The notes: generated by a model from the sequence alone, not told the origin. A stretch of 64,000 bases of DNA from Conexibacter woesei Iso977N (GCF_000424625.1 NZ_AUKG01000001.1:1302001-1366000); one strand, 5' to 3'; shown: positions 48,400 to 57,339, counted from the stretch's first letter. A program made the numbers and translations.

Positions 48400-49641
48400 A
48401 TGACGCACTTCGCCCGCCCCCGAGGAGACGAGCAGCGCGCCACGTCGCTGGAGCTGTTCTACGACCTGGTCTTCGTCTTCGCCGTCACGCAGATCAGCCA
48501 CCACCTGCTCGGCCACCTGGACTGGACCGGCGCCGGCCAGTCCGCGCTGCTGCTGCTCGTCGTGTGGTGGTCGTGGAACTACACGACGTGGGTCACCAAC
48601 GAGCTGGACCCGGAGTCGCCGGTCGTCCGCCTGCTGATGATCGCGCTGATGCTGGCGAGCCTCCTGATGGCCGTCGCGATCCCGCACGCCTTCGGCGACG
48701 ACGCGCTGTTGTTCATCGTGTCGTACCTGGCGATTCAGATCGGCCGCCACACGTTCCTGACGTTCGCGGCCGCCGACGCGGGGGAGCCGGAGCGCACGCG
48801 CGCCGCCGCGATCCTCGTGTGGTTCTGCTTCGCCGCGCCGTTCTGGCTGGCGGGCGCGCTGGTCGACGAGGGCCCCGCGCGGACGATCCTCTGGCTGATC
48901 GCGCTGGCGATCGACTACGCCGCGCCGCTCGTCACGTTCCGGCTGCCCGGGCGCGCGTTGACGATCGACGCGTGGGAGGTCGAGACCTCCCACTTCTCCG
49001 AGCGCTTCGGGGCGTTCATCATCATCGCGCTGGGCGAGTCGGTCGTCGTGACCGGCGCGACGACCTCCGAGCTGGGGCTGGACGCGCACACGCTCGTCGC
49101 CTTCGGGACCGCGTTCCTCGGCACCGCCGCGCTGTGGTGGCTGTACTTCACGGGCGTCGCCCGGATCGCCGAGATGCGCCTGCGCAAGGCCGGGCCGAAG
49201 CGGACCGCGATGGCGCGCGACGCCTACACCTACCTGCACGTCGTGCTCGTCGCGGCGATCGTGGTGTCCGCCGTCGGCGACGAGCTGGTGATCGCCCATC
49301 CCGGCGAGTCGCTGGAGACGGCCGACCTGATCGCGGTCGTCGCCGGACCCGCGCTCTACCTGCTCGCCCACGCGCTCTTCCGCCTGCGCGTGTCCGGGAC
49401 GCTCGGCTGGCGCCGCCCGCTCGGCGCCGCGGTGGCGGTCGTCCTCGGCGCGGGCCTCGGCGCGCTCGACGCCAGCGCGCTGCTGATCGCGATCGTGTTG
49501 TTGTTGGTGTTGGTCGCCGTGATCGCGGGCGACCAGGCCGCCGCGACGCGCCGCCGCCGGCAGGGCCTGCCGACCCCGCTGGAGCGGGCCATGCACGAGC
49601 TCGAGGCGGCCGACGCCGCCGACACGCCGCCGACCGGCTGA
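48400..49641 (+). CDS. ltrA: low temperature requirement protein A (LtrA)
   Basis: 413-aa polytopic membrane protein with about ten hydrophobic segments. The LtrA signatures are visible: ATSLELFYDLVFVFAVTQIS near the N terminus, LVVWWSWNYTTWVTN, TSHFSERFGAFIIIALGES and a helical C terminus. Named after a Listeria locus needed for growth in the cold; biochemical function is unknown. It begins 18 nt after the LysR stop and may share its transcript, though a TAGGCT (48379-48384) lies 15 nt upstream. A TTG-rich run occurs at 49495-49512. Confidence 0.88.
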   Translation: MTHFARPRGDEQRATSLELFYDLVFVFAVTQISHHLLGHLDWTGAGQSALLLLVVWWSWNYTTWVTNELDPESPVVRLLMIALMLASLLMAVAIPHAFGDDALLFIVSYLAIQIGRHTFLTFAAADAGEPERTRAAAILVWFCFAAPFWLAGALVDEGPARTILWLIALAIDYAAPLVTFRLPGRALTIDAWEVETSHFSERFGAFIIIALGESVVVTGATTSELGLDAHTLVAFGTAFLGTAALWWLYFTGVARIAEMRLRKAGPKRTAMARDAYTYLHVVLVAAIVVSAVGDELVIAHPGESLETADLIAVVAGPALYLLAHALFRLRVSGTLGWRRPLGAAVAVVLGAGLGALDASALLIAIVLLLVLVAVIAGDQAAATRRRRQGLPTPLERAMHELEAADAADTPPTG

Positions 49642-49764
49642 GCCGCTCGGAGGGAGCGTCAGCAGCATGACGGCAGCGCGCCTCCGTGTCCGATGACGGC
49701 GAGTACCGCTCGCCGATAGGGGATACTCAGCGATCACGTAGTCAAAATCTCAAGGGGATGAGGC

Positions 49765-50397
49765 ATGACCTACAGCGTCGTCGTGGCCGACGACCACCCG
49801 GTCTACCTGGACGCGCTCAGCCGTGCGGTCGACCAGTCAGCGGAGCTTGCGCTCGCCGGTACCGCCAACGACGGCGCCGAGGCCGTCGAGCTGATCGTCA
49901 ACGTCCGGCCCGACGTCGCGGTGCTCGACGTCGAGATGCCCATCCACAGCGGCCCGTCGGTCGCCGCCAGGCTCGCGCAGCTCGAGCTGCCGACGCGCGT
50001 GCTGTTCCTGAGCGCCCATCGCGACGGCGCGACGGTCTACGACGCGCTCGCCGCCGGCGGCTACGGCTACGTCACCAAGGACGCCTCGATGCGGGAGATC
50101 CAGGAGGCGGTCCTGCGCGTCGCCGCCGGGGTCCGCTCGCTGGGGGCCGACGTCGAGCATCAGGTCATCGGGGAGATCCAGGTCCGGGCCGAGCGCCAGA
50201 CGCTCGACCTCACTGAGCGTGAGCGCTCGGTCCTGGAGCTGGCGGTGCAGGGACTGACGGTCATCGCGATGGGCAGGGAGCTGCACCTGAGCCCGGCGAC
50301 CGTGAAGGTCCACCTGAGCACGTTGTACGCCAAGCTTGGCGTGAGCGACCGCGCCTCCGCCGTGGCCGAGGCGATCCGGCGGGGCCTCGTGGCCTAA
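49765..50397 (+). CDS. NarL/FixJ-family response regulator (orphan)
   Basis: 210-aa response regulator. Receiver: VVVADDHPVYLDALSRAV, phosphoacceptor Asp in DVAVLDVEMPIHSG, LFLSAHRD, Lys in YVTKDASMREI. LuxR HTH: LTERERSVLELAVQGLTV, LSPATVKVHLSTLYAKLGVSDRASAV. No kinase adjacent. GGGGATGAGG sits just before the ATG; GGGATACT (about 49720) is a possible -10. Similar to the regulator at 14659. Its TAA overlaps the convergent xylB TAG (CTAA, 50394-50397). Confidence 0.92.
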   Translation: MTYSVVVADDHPVYLDALSRAVDQSAELALAGTANDGAEAVELIVNVRPDVAVLDVEMPIHSGPSVAARLAQLELPTRVLFLSAHRDGATVYDALAAGGYGYVTKDASMREIQEAVLRVAAGVRSLGADVEHQVIGEIQVRAERQTLDLTERERSVLELAVQGLTVIAMGRELHLSPATVKVHLSTLYAKLGVSDRASAVAEAIRRGLVA

Positions 50398-51827
50398 GCC
50401 TGGCCGTCCGCGGCCTTCAGCGCCGGGTACAGCGCGCGGAACGACGCGCGCTGCTGCGCGTAGGCGGCGGCGAGGTCCGGGTCCGGCTCGGTCCGCGCGG
50501 TGGGGTGGACGCAGGCGGCGACGGCGTCCTGGACGGTTGCGAACGCCCCGGCCGCGACGCCGCCGAGCAGCGCCGCGCCGAACGCGGCGCCGGCCTCGGA
50601 GGCGGTGCGCTCCAGCGGGACGTCCAGCGTGGCGGCGACGATGTCGGTCCACAGCGCCGAGCGCGCGCCGCCGCCGGAGAAGCGCCCGATCGTAGGCTTC
50701 GGGTCGATCAGGTCCCACCCGTCGGCGAGCCCCTGGGCGACGCCTTCGAGCACCGCGCGGGTCAGCGCGCCGCGGTCGTGGCGCAGGTCGAGGCCGAGGA
50801 ACGCCGCGCGGACGTTCGCGTCGGCGTGGGGCGTGCGCTCGCCGGAGAGGTACGGGGCGAACCGCAATCCCTCGACGCCCGGCTCCCAGCGCGCGGCTTC
50901 GGCGGTGAGCGTGCCGAACTCCGCGCCGCCGGTCGCGTCGCGCAGCCAGCGCAGGGCGCCCGCCGCGGACAGCTCGACACCCATCACATGCCACGCGCCC
51001 GGGACCGCATGGCAGAACGCGTGGAGCCGGCCTTCTGGGTCCGGGGCGTATTGGTCCCGCGCCGCGAACACCACGCCGCTCGTCCCCAGCACGATCGACG
51101 CCGGGCCTTGTTCATCAACAACGCCCATGCCGAGCGCGCCCGCCGCCTGGTCGCCCGCGCCGGCGGCGACCGGGACGCCGTCCTGCGTGTAGCCGCTCAC
51201 CTCGGGCGACTCGACGACGCGCGGCAGCCACGCCGCATCCGCACCGAAGACCTCGAGCAGCTCCGGGCTCCACGCCCGCGCGCCGACGTCGAGCAGCAGC
51301 GTGCCGGAGGCATCCGCGACATCCGTGACGCGCTCGCCCGTCAGGCGGAACCGCACGTAGTCCTTCGGCAGCAGGACATGCCGGATCTTCTCGAAGGTCT
51401 CGGGCTCGTTCTCGGCCAACCACACCAACTTGGGCGCGGTGAACCCGGCCAGCGCGCGGTTCCCACTCAGCGCGACGAGCCGCTCCACGCCGACCCGAGC
51501 CTCGACCGCATCGCACTGCGGCTGGCTCCGCCCGTCGTTCCACAGGATCGCCGGCCGTAACGGCTCGTCGTCGGCGCCCAGCACGACCAGCCCATGCATC
51601 TGCCCGGTCAGCCCGATCCCGTCGATCGGCGCGCCGCCCGCGCCGCGCAGCTCGGCCAGGACCTGCTGCGTCGCGCGCCACCAGTCCTCGGGGTCCTGCT
51701 CGGCCCAGCCCGGCCGCGGCGTCGACAGCGGGTACGACGCCTCGGCTTCGGCCACCACCGTCCCGGTCTCGTCGATCACGAGCCCCTTGACGGAGGTCGT
51801 CCCGACGTCGATTCCCGCGAAGCGCAT
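50394..51827 (-). CDS. xylB: xylulokinase
   Basis: 477-aa FGGY-family sugar kinase that phosphorylates D-xylulose to xylulose 5-phosphate, feeding the pentose phosphate pathway. Motifs: [16 protein letters not shown] (phosphate 1), [12 protein letters not shown] (xylulokinase QMHG), [16 protein letters not shown] (WNDxR), [16 protein letters not shown] and [10 protein letters not shown] (phosphate 2), and [13 protein letters not shown] (adenosine). All are in family order. Divergent from xylA with a 102-bp operator region. The 3' end overlaps the response regulator by four bases. Confidence 0.95.
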   Translation of the reverse strand: MRFAGIDVGTTSVKGLVIDETGTVVAEAEASYPLSTPRPGWAEQDPEDWWRATQQVLAELRGAGGAPIDGIGLTGQMHGLVVLGADDEPLRPAILWNDGRSQPQCDAVEARVGVERLVALSGNRALAGFTAPKLVWLAENEPETFEKIRHVLLPKDYVRFRLTGERVTDVADASGTLLLDVGARAWSPELLEVFGADAAWLPRVVESPEVSGYTQDGVPVAAGAGDQAAGALGMGVVDEQGPASIVLGTSGVVFAARDQYAPDPEGRLHAFCHAVPGAWHVMGVELSAAGALRWLRDATGGAEFGTLTAEAARWEPGVEGLRFAPYLSGERTPHADANVRAAFLGLDLRHDRGALTRAVLEGVAQGLADGWDLIDPKPTIGRFSGGGARSALWTDIVAATLDVPLERTASEAGAAFGAALLGGVAAGAFATVQDAVAACVHPTARTEPDPDLAAAYAQQRASFRALYPALKAADGQA

Positions 51828-51847
51828 CGTGCAGATATTGCCAAGAA

Positions 51848-51888
51848 CTGCGCAGAACCTGCAACGACATTGCGTCGATTCTGCGCAG
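51848..51888. promoter_or_regulatory. double CTGCGCAG operator between xylB and xylA
   Basis: The 8-bp palindrome CTGCGCAG occurs at 51848-51855 and 51881-51888, 33 bp apart (about three helical turns), each extended as TGCGCAGAA / TTCTGCGCA so the pair is itself inverted. It lies in the divergent xyl promoter region; the ROK repressor encoded downstream of xylA is the natural candidate ligand. Confidence 0.65.
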
Positions 51889-51929
51889 AGGTGGGCAAAA
51901 CACGCCCGGAATCTGGTACCAATCCGGCC

Positions 51930-53102
51930 ATGGCGACCGACAGCGACGCACTCACCCCGCGACCCGAGCATCGCTTCACGTTCGGGCTCTGGACCGTCGG
52001 CAACCCCGGCCGCGACCCGTTCGGCGATCCCGTGCGCGCGCCTGTCGACCCGGTCGACTCGGTCCACCGGCTCGCCGACCTCGGCGCCTGGGGCCTGTCG
52101 CTGCACGACGACGACCTCGTCCCCTACGGCACGCCCGCCGCCGAGCACGAGCGGATCGTCGCGCGCTTCGACGCCGCGCTGCAGGAGCGCTCGATGGGCA
52201 TCGGGATGGCCACCACCAACCTGTTCGGCCACCCCGCGTTCAAGGACGGCGCCTTTACCTCCAACGACCGCGCGGTGCGCCGGGCGGCGATCGGCAAGGC
52301 CATGAAGTCGATTGACCTCGCCGCTCGCCTGCGGGCCGAGAACTACATCTTCTGGGGCGGTCGCGAGGGCACCGAGGTCGGCGCGGCCAAGGACCCGCGC
52401 GACGCGCTTGAGCGCTACCGCGAGGCCATCAACATCCTGGCCGACTACGTCGTCGAGCAGGACTACAACTTGCGCTTCGCCATCGAGCCCAAGCCCAACG
52501 AGCCGCGCGGCGACCTGTGGCTGCCGACCGTCGGCCACGCGCTGCACTTCATCACCACCCTCGACCGACCGGACATGTGCGGCGTCAACCCCGAGGTCGC
52601 CCACGAGACCATGGCGGGCCTGGCCTTCCACCAAGGTGTAGGCCAAGCGCTGTGGGCCGGGAAGCTGTTCCACATCGACCTCAACGCCCAGCGGATCGGC
52701 CGCTACGACCAGGACTTCCGCTTCGGCGCCGAGGACCTCAAGGAGGCCTTCATGTTGGTGCGGTTGCTCGAGCGCGCCGGCTACGACGGCCCCCGCCACT
52801 TCGACGCGCACGCCTACCGGACCGAGGACGCCGACGGCGTCTGGGACTTCGCCCGCGGCTGCATGCGCACCTACCTCGCGCTCGCCGAGAAGGCCAAGCA
52901 CTTCGACGCGCTCCCCGAGGTCCAGGAGGCGCTGGCCGCCGCGTCGGTGCCGGAGCTCGCCGAGCCCTCGGTCCCGGGCGGCCTCGCCGAGGCGGAGGCG
53001 CTGAAGGCCGAGTCCACCACCCTGGACGCGCTCGCCCAGCGCGGGTACTTCAACGAGCGCCTGGACCAGCTGGTCGTGGACGTGCTGATGGGCCTGCGCT
53101 AG
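51930..53102 (+). CDS. xylA: xylose isomerase
   Basis: 390-aa enzyme that interconverts D-xylose and D-xylulose, of the compact actinobacterial class. His59 sits in [11 protein letters not shown]; metal and substrate residues are in [47 protein letters not shown] and [12 protein letters not shown]. Length matches Streptomyces XylA (about 388). No standard ribosome binding site: ATG 51930 follows ACCAATCCGGCC. Transcribed toward the ROK regulator that starts 4 nt downstream; with xylB the locus converts xylose to xylulose 5-phosphate. No xylose transporter is present here. Confidence 0.96.
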   Translation: MATDSDALTPRPEHRFTFGLWTVGNPGRDPFGDPVRAPVDPVDSVHRLADLGAWGLSLHDDDLVPYGTPAAEHERIVARFDAALQERSMGIGMATTNLFGHPAFKDGAFTSNDRAVRRAAIGKAMKSIDLAARLRAENYIFWGGREGTEVGAAKDPRDALERYREAINILADYVVEQDYNLRFAIEPKPNEPRGDLWLPTVGHALHFITTLDRPDMCGVNPEVAHETMAGLAFHQGVGQALWAGKLFHIDLNAQRIGRYDQDFRFGAEDLKEAFMLVRLLERAGYDGPRHFDAHAYRTEDADGVWDFARGCMRTYLALAEKAKHFDALPEVQEALAAASVPELAEPSVPGGLAEAEALKAESTTLDALAQRGYFNERLDQLVVDVLMGLR

Positions 53103-53106
53103 CCGC

Positions 53107-54312
53107 GTGCCGACGGCCGACCGCAACCGGCTGCGCGTCCTCGACGCGCTCCTGCGCTCGGGCCCGGCGAGCCGGGTCGAGCTGATCGAGGCGACGGGGC
53201 TGTCGCGGACGACGGTGTCGAAGCTCGTCGGCGAGCTGCTGGCCGAAGGGCTCGTCGCCGAGCGCGACGGCGGGGGCGACGGCGGCGCCGGGCGCCCGGC
53301 GGCCGTGCTCGCGCTGGACCCCGCGGCGGGCGCGGCGGTCGGGATCGACTTCGGGCACGACCTGGTCCGGGTCGCGGTCGCCGACCTCTCGGGCGCGGTG
53401 CTGGCCGAGGCGCGCAGGGACATCGACGTCGACGCGCGGGCCGGCGAGGCGATCGCGCTGGCGGCGAGGATGGTCGGCGCCGAGCTCAGGCGCGCGCGGC
53501 TGCGCCGCGACCAGGTCGTCGGGATCGGCGTCGCGGTCAGCGCGCCGATCATGCGCAGCCCGGCCGACCCCGGCGCGACGCCGGCGCGCTCCGGCGGCGC
53601 CACCTCGATCCTGCCCGGCTGGGGCCCGTTCGCGCCAGGCGGCGAGCTGGAGCGGCGGCTCGGCCGGCCGGTCCTGATGGGCAACGACGCGAACCTCGGC
53701 GCGCTGGCCGAGGTCCGCGACGGCGCCGGGCGCGGCGCGCGCAACGTCGTCTACGTGATGCTCTCCGGCGGCATCGGCGCCGGGCTGATCCTCGACGGCC
53801 GGCTGTTCCTCGGCCACTCCGGCCTGACCGGAGAGCTCGGCCACGTCGTCGCCGACCGCGACGGCCGGATCTGCCGCTGCGGCAACCGTGGCTGCCTGGA
53901 GACCGTGGCGTCGGCCGCCGCGTTGTTGGACGACCTGCGCCCGCTCCACGGCCCGGACCTGACGGTCGCCGGCGCGATCGCGCTGGCCCGCGACGGCGAC
54001 CCCGGCGCGCGGCGCCTGTTCGCCGACGCCGGCCGGACCGTCGGCCGCGCGGTCGGCGCGATCTGCAACGTCGTCAACCCCGAGCGCGTGATCGTCGGCG
54101 GCGAGCTCGGCGTCGTCGGCGACGTCCTCGTCGACGCCGTCGCCGAAGGCATCGCCCGCTCGGCCATGCCCGCGATCGCCGCCGACGCCCAGGTCGTCCC
54201 CGGCTCGCTCGGAGAGCGCGCCGAGGTGCTCGGCGCCATCGGCCTCGTCCTCGCCGAGACCCGCGCCGACGCGATCGCCGTCAGGCGCAGGTCCAAGTCG
54301 TCTGGCCCCTGA
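53107..54312 (+). CDS. xylR: ROK-family transcriptional regulator (XylR-like)
   Basis: 401-aa repressor: N-terminal winged HTH (NRLRVLDALLRSGPASRVEL, SRTTVSKLVGELL) and ROK sugar-kinase-like domain with a GIDFGHDLVRVAV phosphate loop and the ROK zinc signature GELGHVVADRDGRICRCGNRGCLETVAS, written here as two parts (GELGHVV; CRCGNRGCLETV). The kinase-like domain should bind xylose or a derivative. GTG 53107 starts 4 nt after the xylA stop, so it is co-transcribed and would feed back on the CTGCGCAG sites upstream of xylA. The stop lies in the loop of a long hairpin. Confidence 0.85.
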   Translation: MPTADRNRLRVLDALLRSGPASRVELIEATGLSRTTVSKLVGELLAEGLVAERDGGGDGGAGRPAAVLALDPAAGAAVGIDFGHDLVRVAVADLSGAVLAEARRDIDVDARAGEAIALAARMVGAELRRARLRRDQVVGIGVAVSAPIMRSPADPGATPARSGGATSILPGWGPFAPGGELERRLGRPVLMGNDANLGALAEVRDGAGRGARNVVYVMLSGGIGAGLILDGRLFLGHSGLTGELGHVVADRDGRICRCGNRGCLETVASAAALLDDLRPLHGPDLTVAGAIALARDGDPGARRLFADAGRTVGRAVGAICNVVNPERVIVGGELGVVGDVLVDAVAEGIARSAMPAIAADAQVVPGSLGERAEVLGAIGLVLAETRADAIAVRRRSKSSGP

Positions 54313-54337
54313 TATGTGGGGGTCAGACGACTTGGAC
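54291..54337. terminator. long hairpin spanning the xylR stop codon
   Basis: Perfect 14-bp stem GTCCAAGTCGTCTG (54291-54304 with 54324-54337) prolonged by a G-T pair and CCCC/GGGG. The TGA stop (54310-54312) lies in the loop, so the last codons of the gene form the 5' arm. Confidence 0.7.
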
Positions 54338-54344
54338 TCACCGC

Positions 54345-54653
54345 CTAGGCGGGTGCCGCCTCGTCGAGGAACTCGAAGTGCAGGCCGTGGCGCAGGCCGA
54401 CCAGCGACGCGAGGCGCTCCGAGAACGCGATGAAGTCCGACGGGTGGCGGGCGACGGCGGGTCGCGCGAGCGCCAGCTCGCCGGCGGCGAACGCCAGGCC
54501 GGCGGTGTTGATGACGACGTCCGGGATCCTGACGGCGATCCAGCCGTCGTCCTTGAAGGCGGTCGCGAGGTCCGGGCGGGCGAAGGCGGCCCGCGACGTC
54601 AGCTCGACGACCGCGTCCGCGGGCTCGCTGCAGAGGGGAGGGGAGAGGGCCAT
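54345..54653 (-). CDS. hypothetical protein
   Basis: 102-aa protein of unknown function. Reads as a small alpha/beta domain: DAVVELTSRAAFARPDLATAF, DDGWIAVRIPDVVINTAGLAF, SDFIAFSERLASLVGLRHGLHFEFL. No family recognised. ATG 54653 is chosen; a longer reading to 54809 would add a Pro/His-rich stretch that runs across the neighbouring promoter. A CAGCCT hexamer ends 7 nt upstream on the minus strand. Isolated between the xyl locus and a stress-like gene. Confidence 0.55.
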   Translation of the reverse strand: MALSPPLCSEPADAVVELTSRAAFARPDLATAFKDDGWIAVRIPDVVINTAGLAFAAGELALARPAVARHPSDFIAFSERLASLVGLRHGLHFEFLDEAAPA

Positions 54654-54660
54654 GCCCAGC

Positions 54661-54666
54661 AGGCTG
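54661..54666 (-). promoter_or_regulatory. -10-like CAGCCT, leaderless geometry
   Basis: On the minus strand CAGCCT ends 7 nt before ATG 54653. Confidence 0.25.
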
Positions 54667-54835
54667 GCATCAACGCGACCGCTCCTCGGCGGGGTCTTCC
54701 TGTGTTCGGGAGGGTGGAGGCCCGAATCGCAAGGTGTGGGCACCCGGTGGAAGGAACACCTGGACGAAAGGCTCAGCACGCGCCCAGTCGTCCGGTGTAC
54801 AGTCGGCACAGATCGGCGATCTTGGAGGAGACGCA

Positions 54836-55318
54836 GTGATCGACCTGAAGGTCCCGGCGGGACGGCAGGATGCTGGACGCATCCGTCGCGGCGCTGCGGG
54901 CGTGCTTGTCGTGGCGATGGACGAATGTGGGCTCGCGGAGGCGCTTCCGGTCGCCAACGCGCGCGCCGCGGCCCTCGGCGCGAAGGTGACCGTATGCGGT
55001 CCCGCGCGGATGCCGTTCTGGTGGGCGGTCGCCGCCAGCGGCTGGATGATGATGCCGCGCCCGTGGGCCGAGGACTCGCGCCTGCGCGCCGAGGACGAGC
55101 TGCGCGAGCGCGTCTGCCGGCTCGGCGACGGCGGTGAGTGCGGCGTCGTGTGCCGCCACGGCCGCGCCGAGGTCTGGCTCGCGAAGGTGCTGGCCGCCGG
55201 GCGCTACGAGACCGTCCTGGTCGGGGCGAGCAAGCTCGGCCGGCGCCGTCGCAGGCGCCTCGCCGGGATCGCCGGCGACGAGCGCACGTTCGCGATCCTC
55301 ACGCCGCTCGACAGCTAG
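54836..55318 (+). CDS. hypothetical alpha/beta protein
   Basis: 160-aa protein. Strand/helix alternation (GVLVVAMDECGLAEALPVANA, AKVTVCGPARMPFWWAVAAS, ETVLVGASKLGRRRRRRLAG, ERTFAILTPLD) suggests a Rossmann-like or UspA-like fold; the central GWMMMPRPWAEDS segment is unusual, and the basic RRRRRR patch near the end stands out. No family is recognised with confidence. Start GTG 54836 has GGAGGAG six bases upstream. Its TAG overlaps the TAG of the convergent MFS gene in a shared CTAG. Confidence 0.6.
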   Translation: MIDLKVPAGRQDAGRIRRGAAGVLVVAMDECGLAEALPVANARAAALGAKVTVCGPARMPFWWAVAASGWMMMPRPWAEDSRLRAEDELRERVCRLGDGGECGVVCRHGRAEVWLAKVLAAGRYETVLVGASKLGRRRRRRLAGIAGDERTFAILTPLDS

Positions 55319-56562
55319 ACGAGCTCGGCCGTCGCCGCGTGCAGCGTCGGGCTCGGCGCGTCGGGCGCGCCCACGCGGTCGGCGAGGTCGCAGCGGCGCA
55401 TCCGCGTCGCCAGCGCGCCGACCAGGTAGGCCACGCCCGCCAGGACGAACGTCGCCGGGGCGCCGAAGCTCGACGCGACCAGGCCCGCGGTCGCCGAGCC
55501 GAGCGCGATCCCGCCGGTGATCGCCGACGTCTCCAGCGTGTAGGCCTCGGTCAGCGTCCCCTCCGGCGCGACGTCCGCCATCAAGGCGTACAACACGCCG
55601 AACAGCGGGGCGATCGCCGCGCCCGCGACGGCCAGGCCGAGCCCGAGCACCGCGATCGACGGCGACGCGCCGAGCGGGAACGACGCCACGCCGCAGATCG
55701 TGATCAGCCACATCATCGCCTTGACGGGATCCCTGTCGCTGGCGTGCCCGCGCGTCCACAGCACGCCGCCGATGAAGCTGCCGACGCCCCAGAGCGCGAA
55801 CATCAGGCCGGTCGCCGGCTTCTGGCCGAGGTGGTCGGCGAGCGTCACGATCGACAGCTCGGTGGCGCCGAACGCGACGCCCATCGCGGTCGCGACGATC
55901 AGCAGCAGCCGGACGCCCGGCGACGACAGCGCGCCGCCCGCGGGCCGGACCGGAGCATGTTCATCATGATGCCGCGGCCCGCCGAGGCGCCGCGTCTCCG
56001 GCAGGCCGGCGAACACGAGCGAGCAGACGCCGAGCAGCAGGCCGGCCGAGGCCAGCGCGATCGCGGCGCCCGTGGCGCTCGCCATCGAGATCAGGACCAG
56101 CGGGCCGGTCATGAACGCCAGCTCCTGCAGCGACGCGTCGAGCGTGACGAGCGCGTTGAAGCCCTCCCGGTCCAGGATCCGTCGCCAGAGCACGCGCACG
56201 CACGACGAGATCGGCGGCTGGACGGCCCCGATCATCGCGGCGACGAGCACGAACACCGGTGCCGGCGTCCCGGCCGGAAGCAGCGCGAACGCCGCCACGG
56301 CGAACGTGACGACCGCGCCGGTGAGCGTCAGGACGAGCGGCTGGCCGAAGCGGTCGATCGCGCGGCCCAGCAGCGGCGAGAACGCCGCCATGCCGAGCGC
56401 GCAGGCGCCGGAGCAGATGCCCGCGATCGCGTAGGAGAAGCCGAGGTGGCGGACCTGCAGCACGAGCAGGAGGCCGAGCGCCGACGGCGGAACGCGAGCG
56501 AGAAGAGCAAGAGCGAGCGTGCGCGGCACCCCGGGGGCGCGCACTGCGGTGGCGGGGGACAT
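55315..56562 (-). CDS. MFS transporter
   Basis: 415-aa permease with about twelve hydrophobic segments. Helix 1-2 region LALALLARVPPSALGLLLVL; motif-A-like loop PLLGRAIDRFGQPLVL; the central loop has GLPETRRLGGPRHHDEHAP, and the second half GVRLLLIVATAMGVAFGATEL. Resembles uncharacterised actinobacterial drug-type MFS proteins. It starts 4 nt after the TetR stop, so the regulator and transporter form an operon, consistent with a TetR-controlled exporter. Substrate unknown. Confidence 0.83.
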   Translation of the reverse strand: MSPATAVRAPGVPRTLALALLARVPPSALGLLLVLQVRHLGFSYAIAGICSGACALGMAAFSPLLGRAIDRFGQPLVLTLTGAVVTFAVAAFALLPAGTPAPVFVLVAAMIGAVQPPISSCVRVLWRRILDREGFNALVTLDASLQELAFMTGPLVLISMASATGAAIALASAGLLLGVCSLVFAGLPETRRLGGPRHHDEHAPVRPAGGALSSPGVRLLLIVATAMGVAFGATELSIVTLADHLGQKPATGLMFALWGVGSFIGGVLWTRGHASDRDPVKAMMWLITICGVASFPLGASPSIAVLGLGLAVAGAAIAPLFGVLYALMADVAPEGTLTEAYTLETSAITGGIALGSATAGLVASSFGAPATFVLAGVAYLVGALATRMRRCDLADRVGAPDAPSPTLHAATAELV

Positions 56563-56566
56563 CGCG

Positions 56567-57187
56567 TCATCCCGCCTTGACGAGGGCCGCGGTCAGGCGG
56601 CCCAGCTGCTTGGCGACCGTCGCGCGGTCGAACGGGCCGGCGATGACCAGGTGGTGGGAGACGATGCCGTCGATCGCCGCGCCGAGCAGCTCGGCGTCGT
56701 CGTGGGTCGCGGGCGCGCCGACGTTGCGCAGGACCTCCTGCAGCACGTCGGTGTAGTCGTCGACCCAGCGCTTGGCGATCGGGCGCAGCTCCGGGCGCCG
56801 CAGCGCCTCGAGCCACAGCGCGCCGTCGACGACCGCGCACTCGCGGCGCTCGGTGCAGGCGCGCTCGATGTACGCCGCCAGCTCGGCGGCGATCGTCCTC
56901 TTGGTCCACTCGCGGGAGTCGGCGCGCAGCGCGTCGACGTGCTGGAGGTCGCGCTCGATCGCGTGCTCCAGCGCCGCCCGCACCATGTCCTCCTTGGAGG
57001 CGAACCAGTACGTCGTGGCGGCCAGGGGGAGTCCGGCTTCGGCGGCGACGAGCCGGTGGGTGAGGCCGTCGGGACCGACGCGGGCGATGACGGTCAGCGC
57101 CGCCTCGGTGATGGCGGCCTTGCGCGCCTCGCCACGGGGCGCGGTCTTCGGGGAGGAGGGGGAATTGGTGGCTGGGGAGGAGGCCAT
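56567..57187 (-). CDS. TetR-family transcriptional repressor
   Basis: 206-aa repressor. HTH (about 20-70): KAAITEAALTVIARVGPDGL, THRLVAAEAGLPLAATTYWFASKEDMV, with the recognition helix at PLAATTYWFAS; C-terminal ligand domain about 75-200. It is co-transcribed with the MFS gene. A -10-like TACATT ends 7 nt before its ATG and is itself inside a GGTAC palindrome, so autorepression is strongly suggested. Confidence 0.9.
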   Translation of the reverse strand: MASSPATNSPSSPKTAPRGEARKAAITEAALTVIARVGPDGLTHRLVAAEAGLPLAATTYWFASKEDMVRAALEHAIERDLQHVDALRADSREWTKRTIAAELAAYIERACTERRECAVVDGALWLEALRRPELRPIAKRWVDDYTDVLQEVLRNVGAPATHDDAELLGAAIDGIVSHHLVIAGPFDRATVAKQLGRLTAALVKAG

Positions 57188-57188
57188 C

Positions 57189-57214
57189 GGTACGAATGTA
57201 CCAAAACCGGTACA
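57189..57214. promoter_or_regulatory. overlapping GGTAC palindromes, candidate TetR operator
   Basis: GGTACGAATGTACC (57189-57202; 5-bp arms) and TGTACC-N6-GGTACA (57197-57214; perfect 6-bp arms) overlap. They cover the TACATT -10-like hexamer (57195-57200, minus strand) of the TetR gene and end 2 nt from its start codon. Confidence 0.7.
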
Positions 57215-57279
57215 GATGTCTCAATCGGCGTTTCGGGGCGGCGGCGTGAGCCCTCGAGCGCCGGTCGCTCCGCCGACGT

Positions 57280-57295
57280 GTCTCGGATCCGAGAC
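57280..57295. promoter_or_regulatory. 16-bp palindrome upstream of hutH
   Basis: GTCTCGGATCCGAGAC is perfectly palindromic, centred about 52 bp before the hutH start, where an activator would sit. Confidence 0.5.
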
Positions 57296-57327
57296 GGAAC
57301 GGACGTGGCCCCACGGCGCGCGGCGTC

Positions 57328-57333
57328 TACGGT
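57328..57333 (+). promoter_or_regulatory. -10-like TACGGT of hutH, leaderless geometry
   Basis: TACGGT ends 6 nt before ATG 57340. Confidence 0.5.
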
Positions 57334-57339
57334 TCTCGC

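Noticed and set aside
46102-49737. 1211-codon open frame on the minus strand across MFS, LysR and ltrA
   Set aside because: Antisense to recognisable genes; composition typical of shadow frames.
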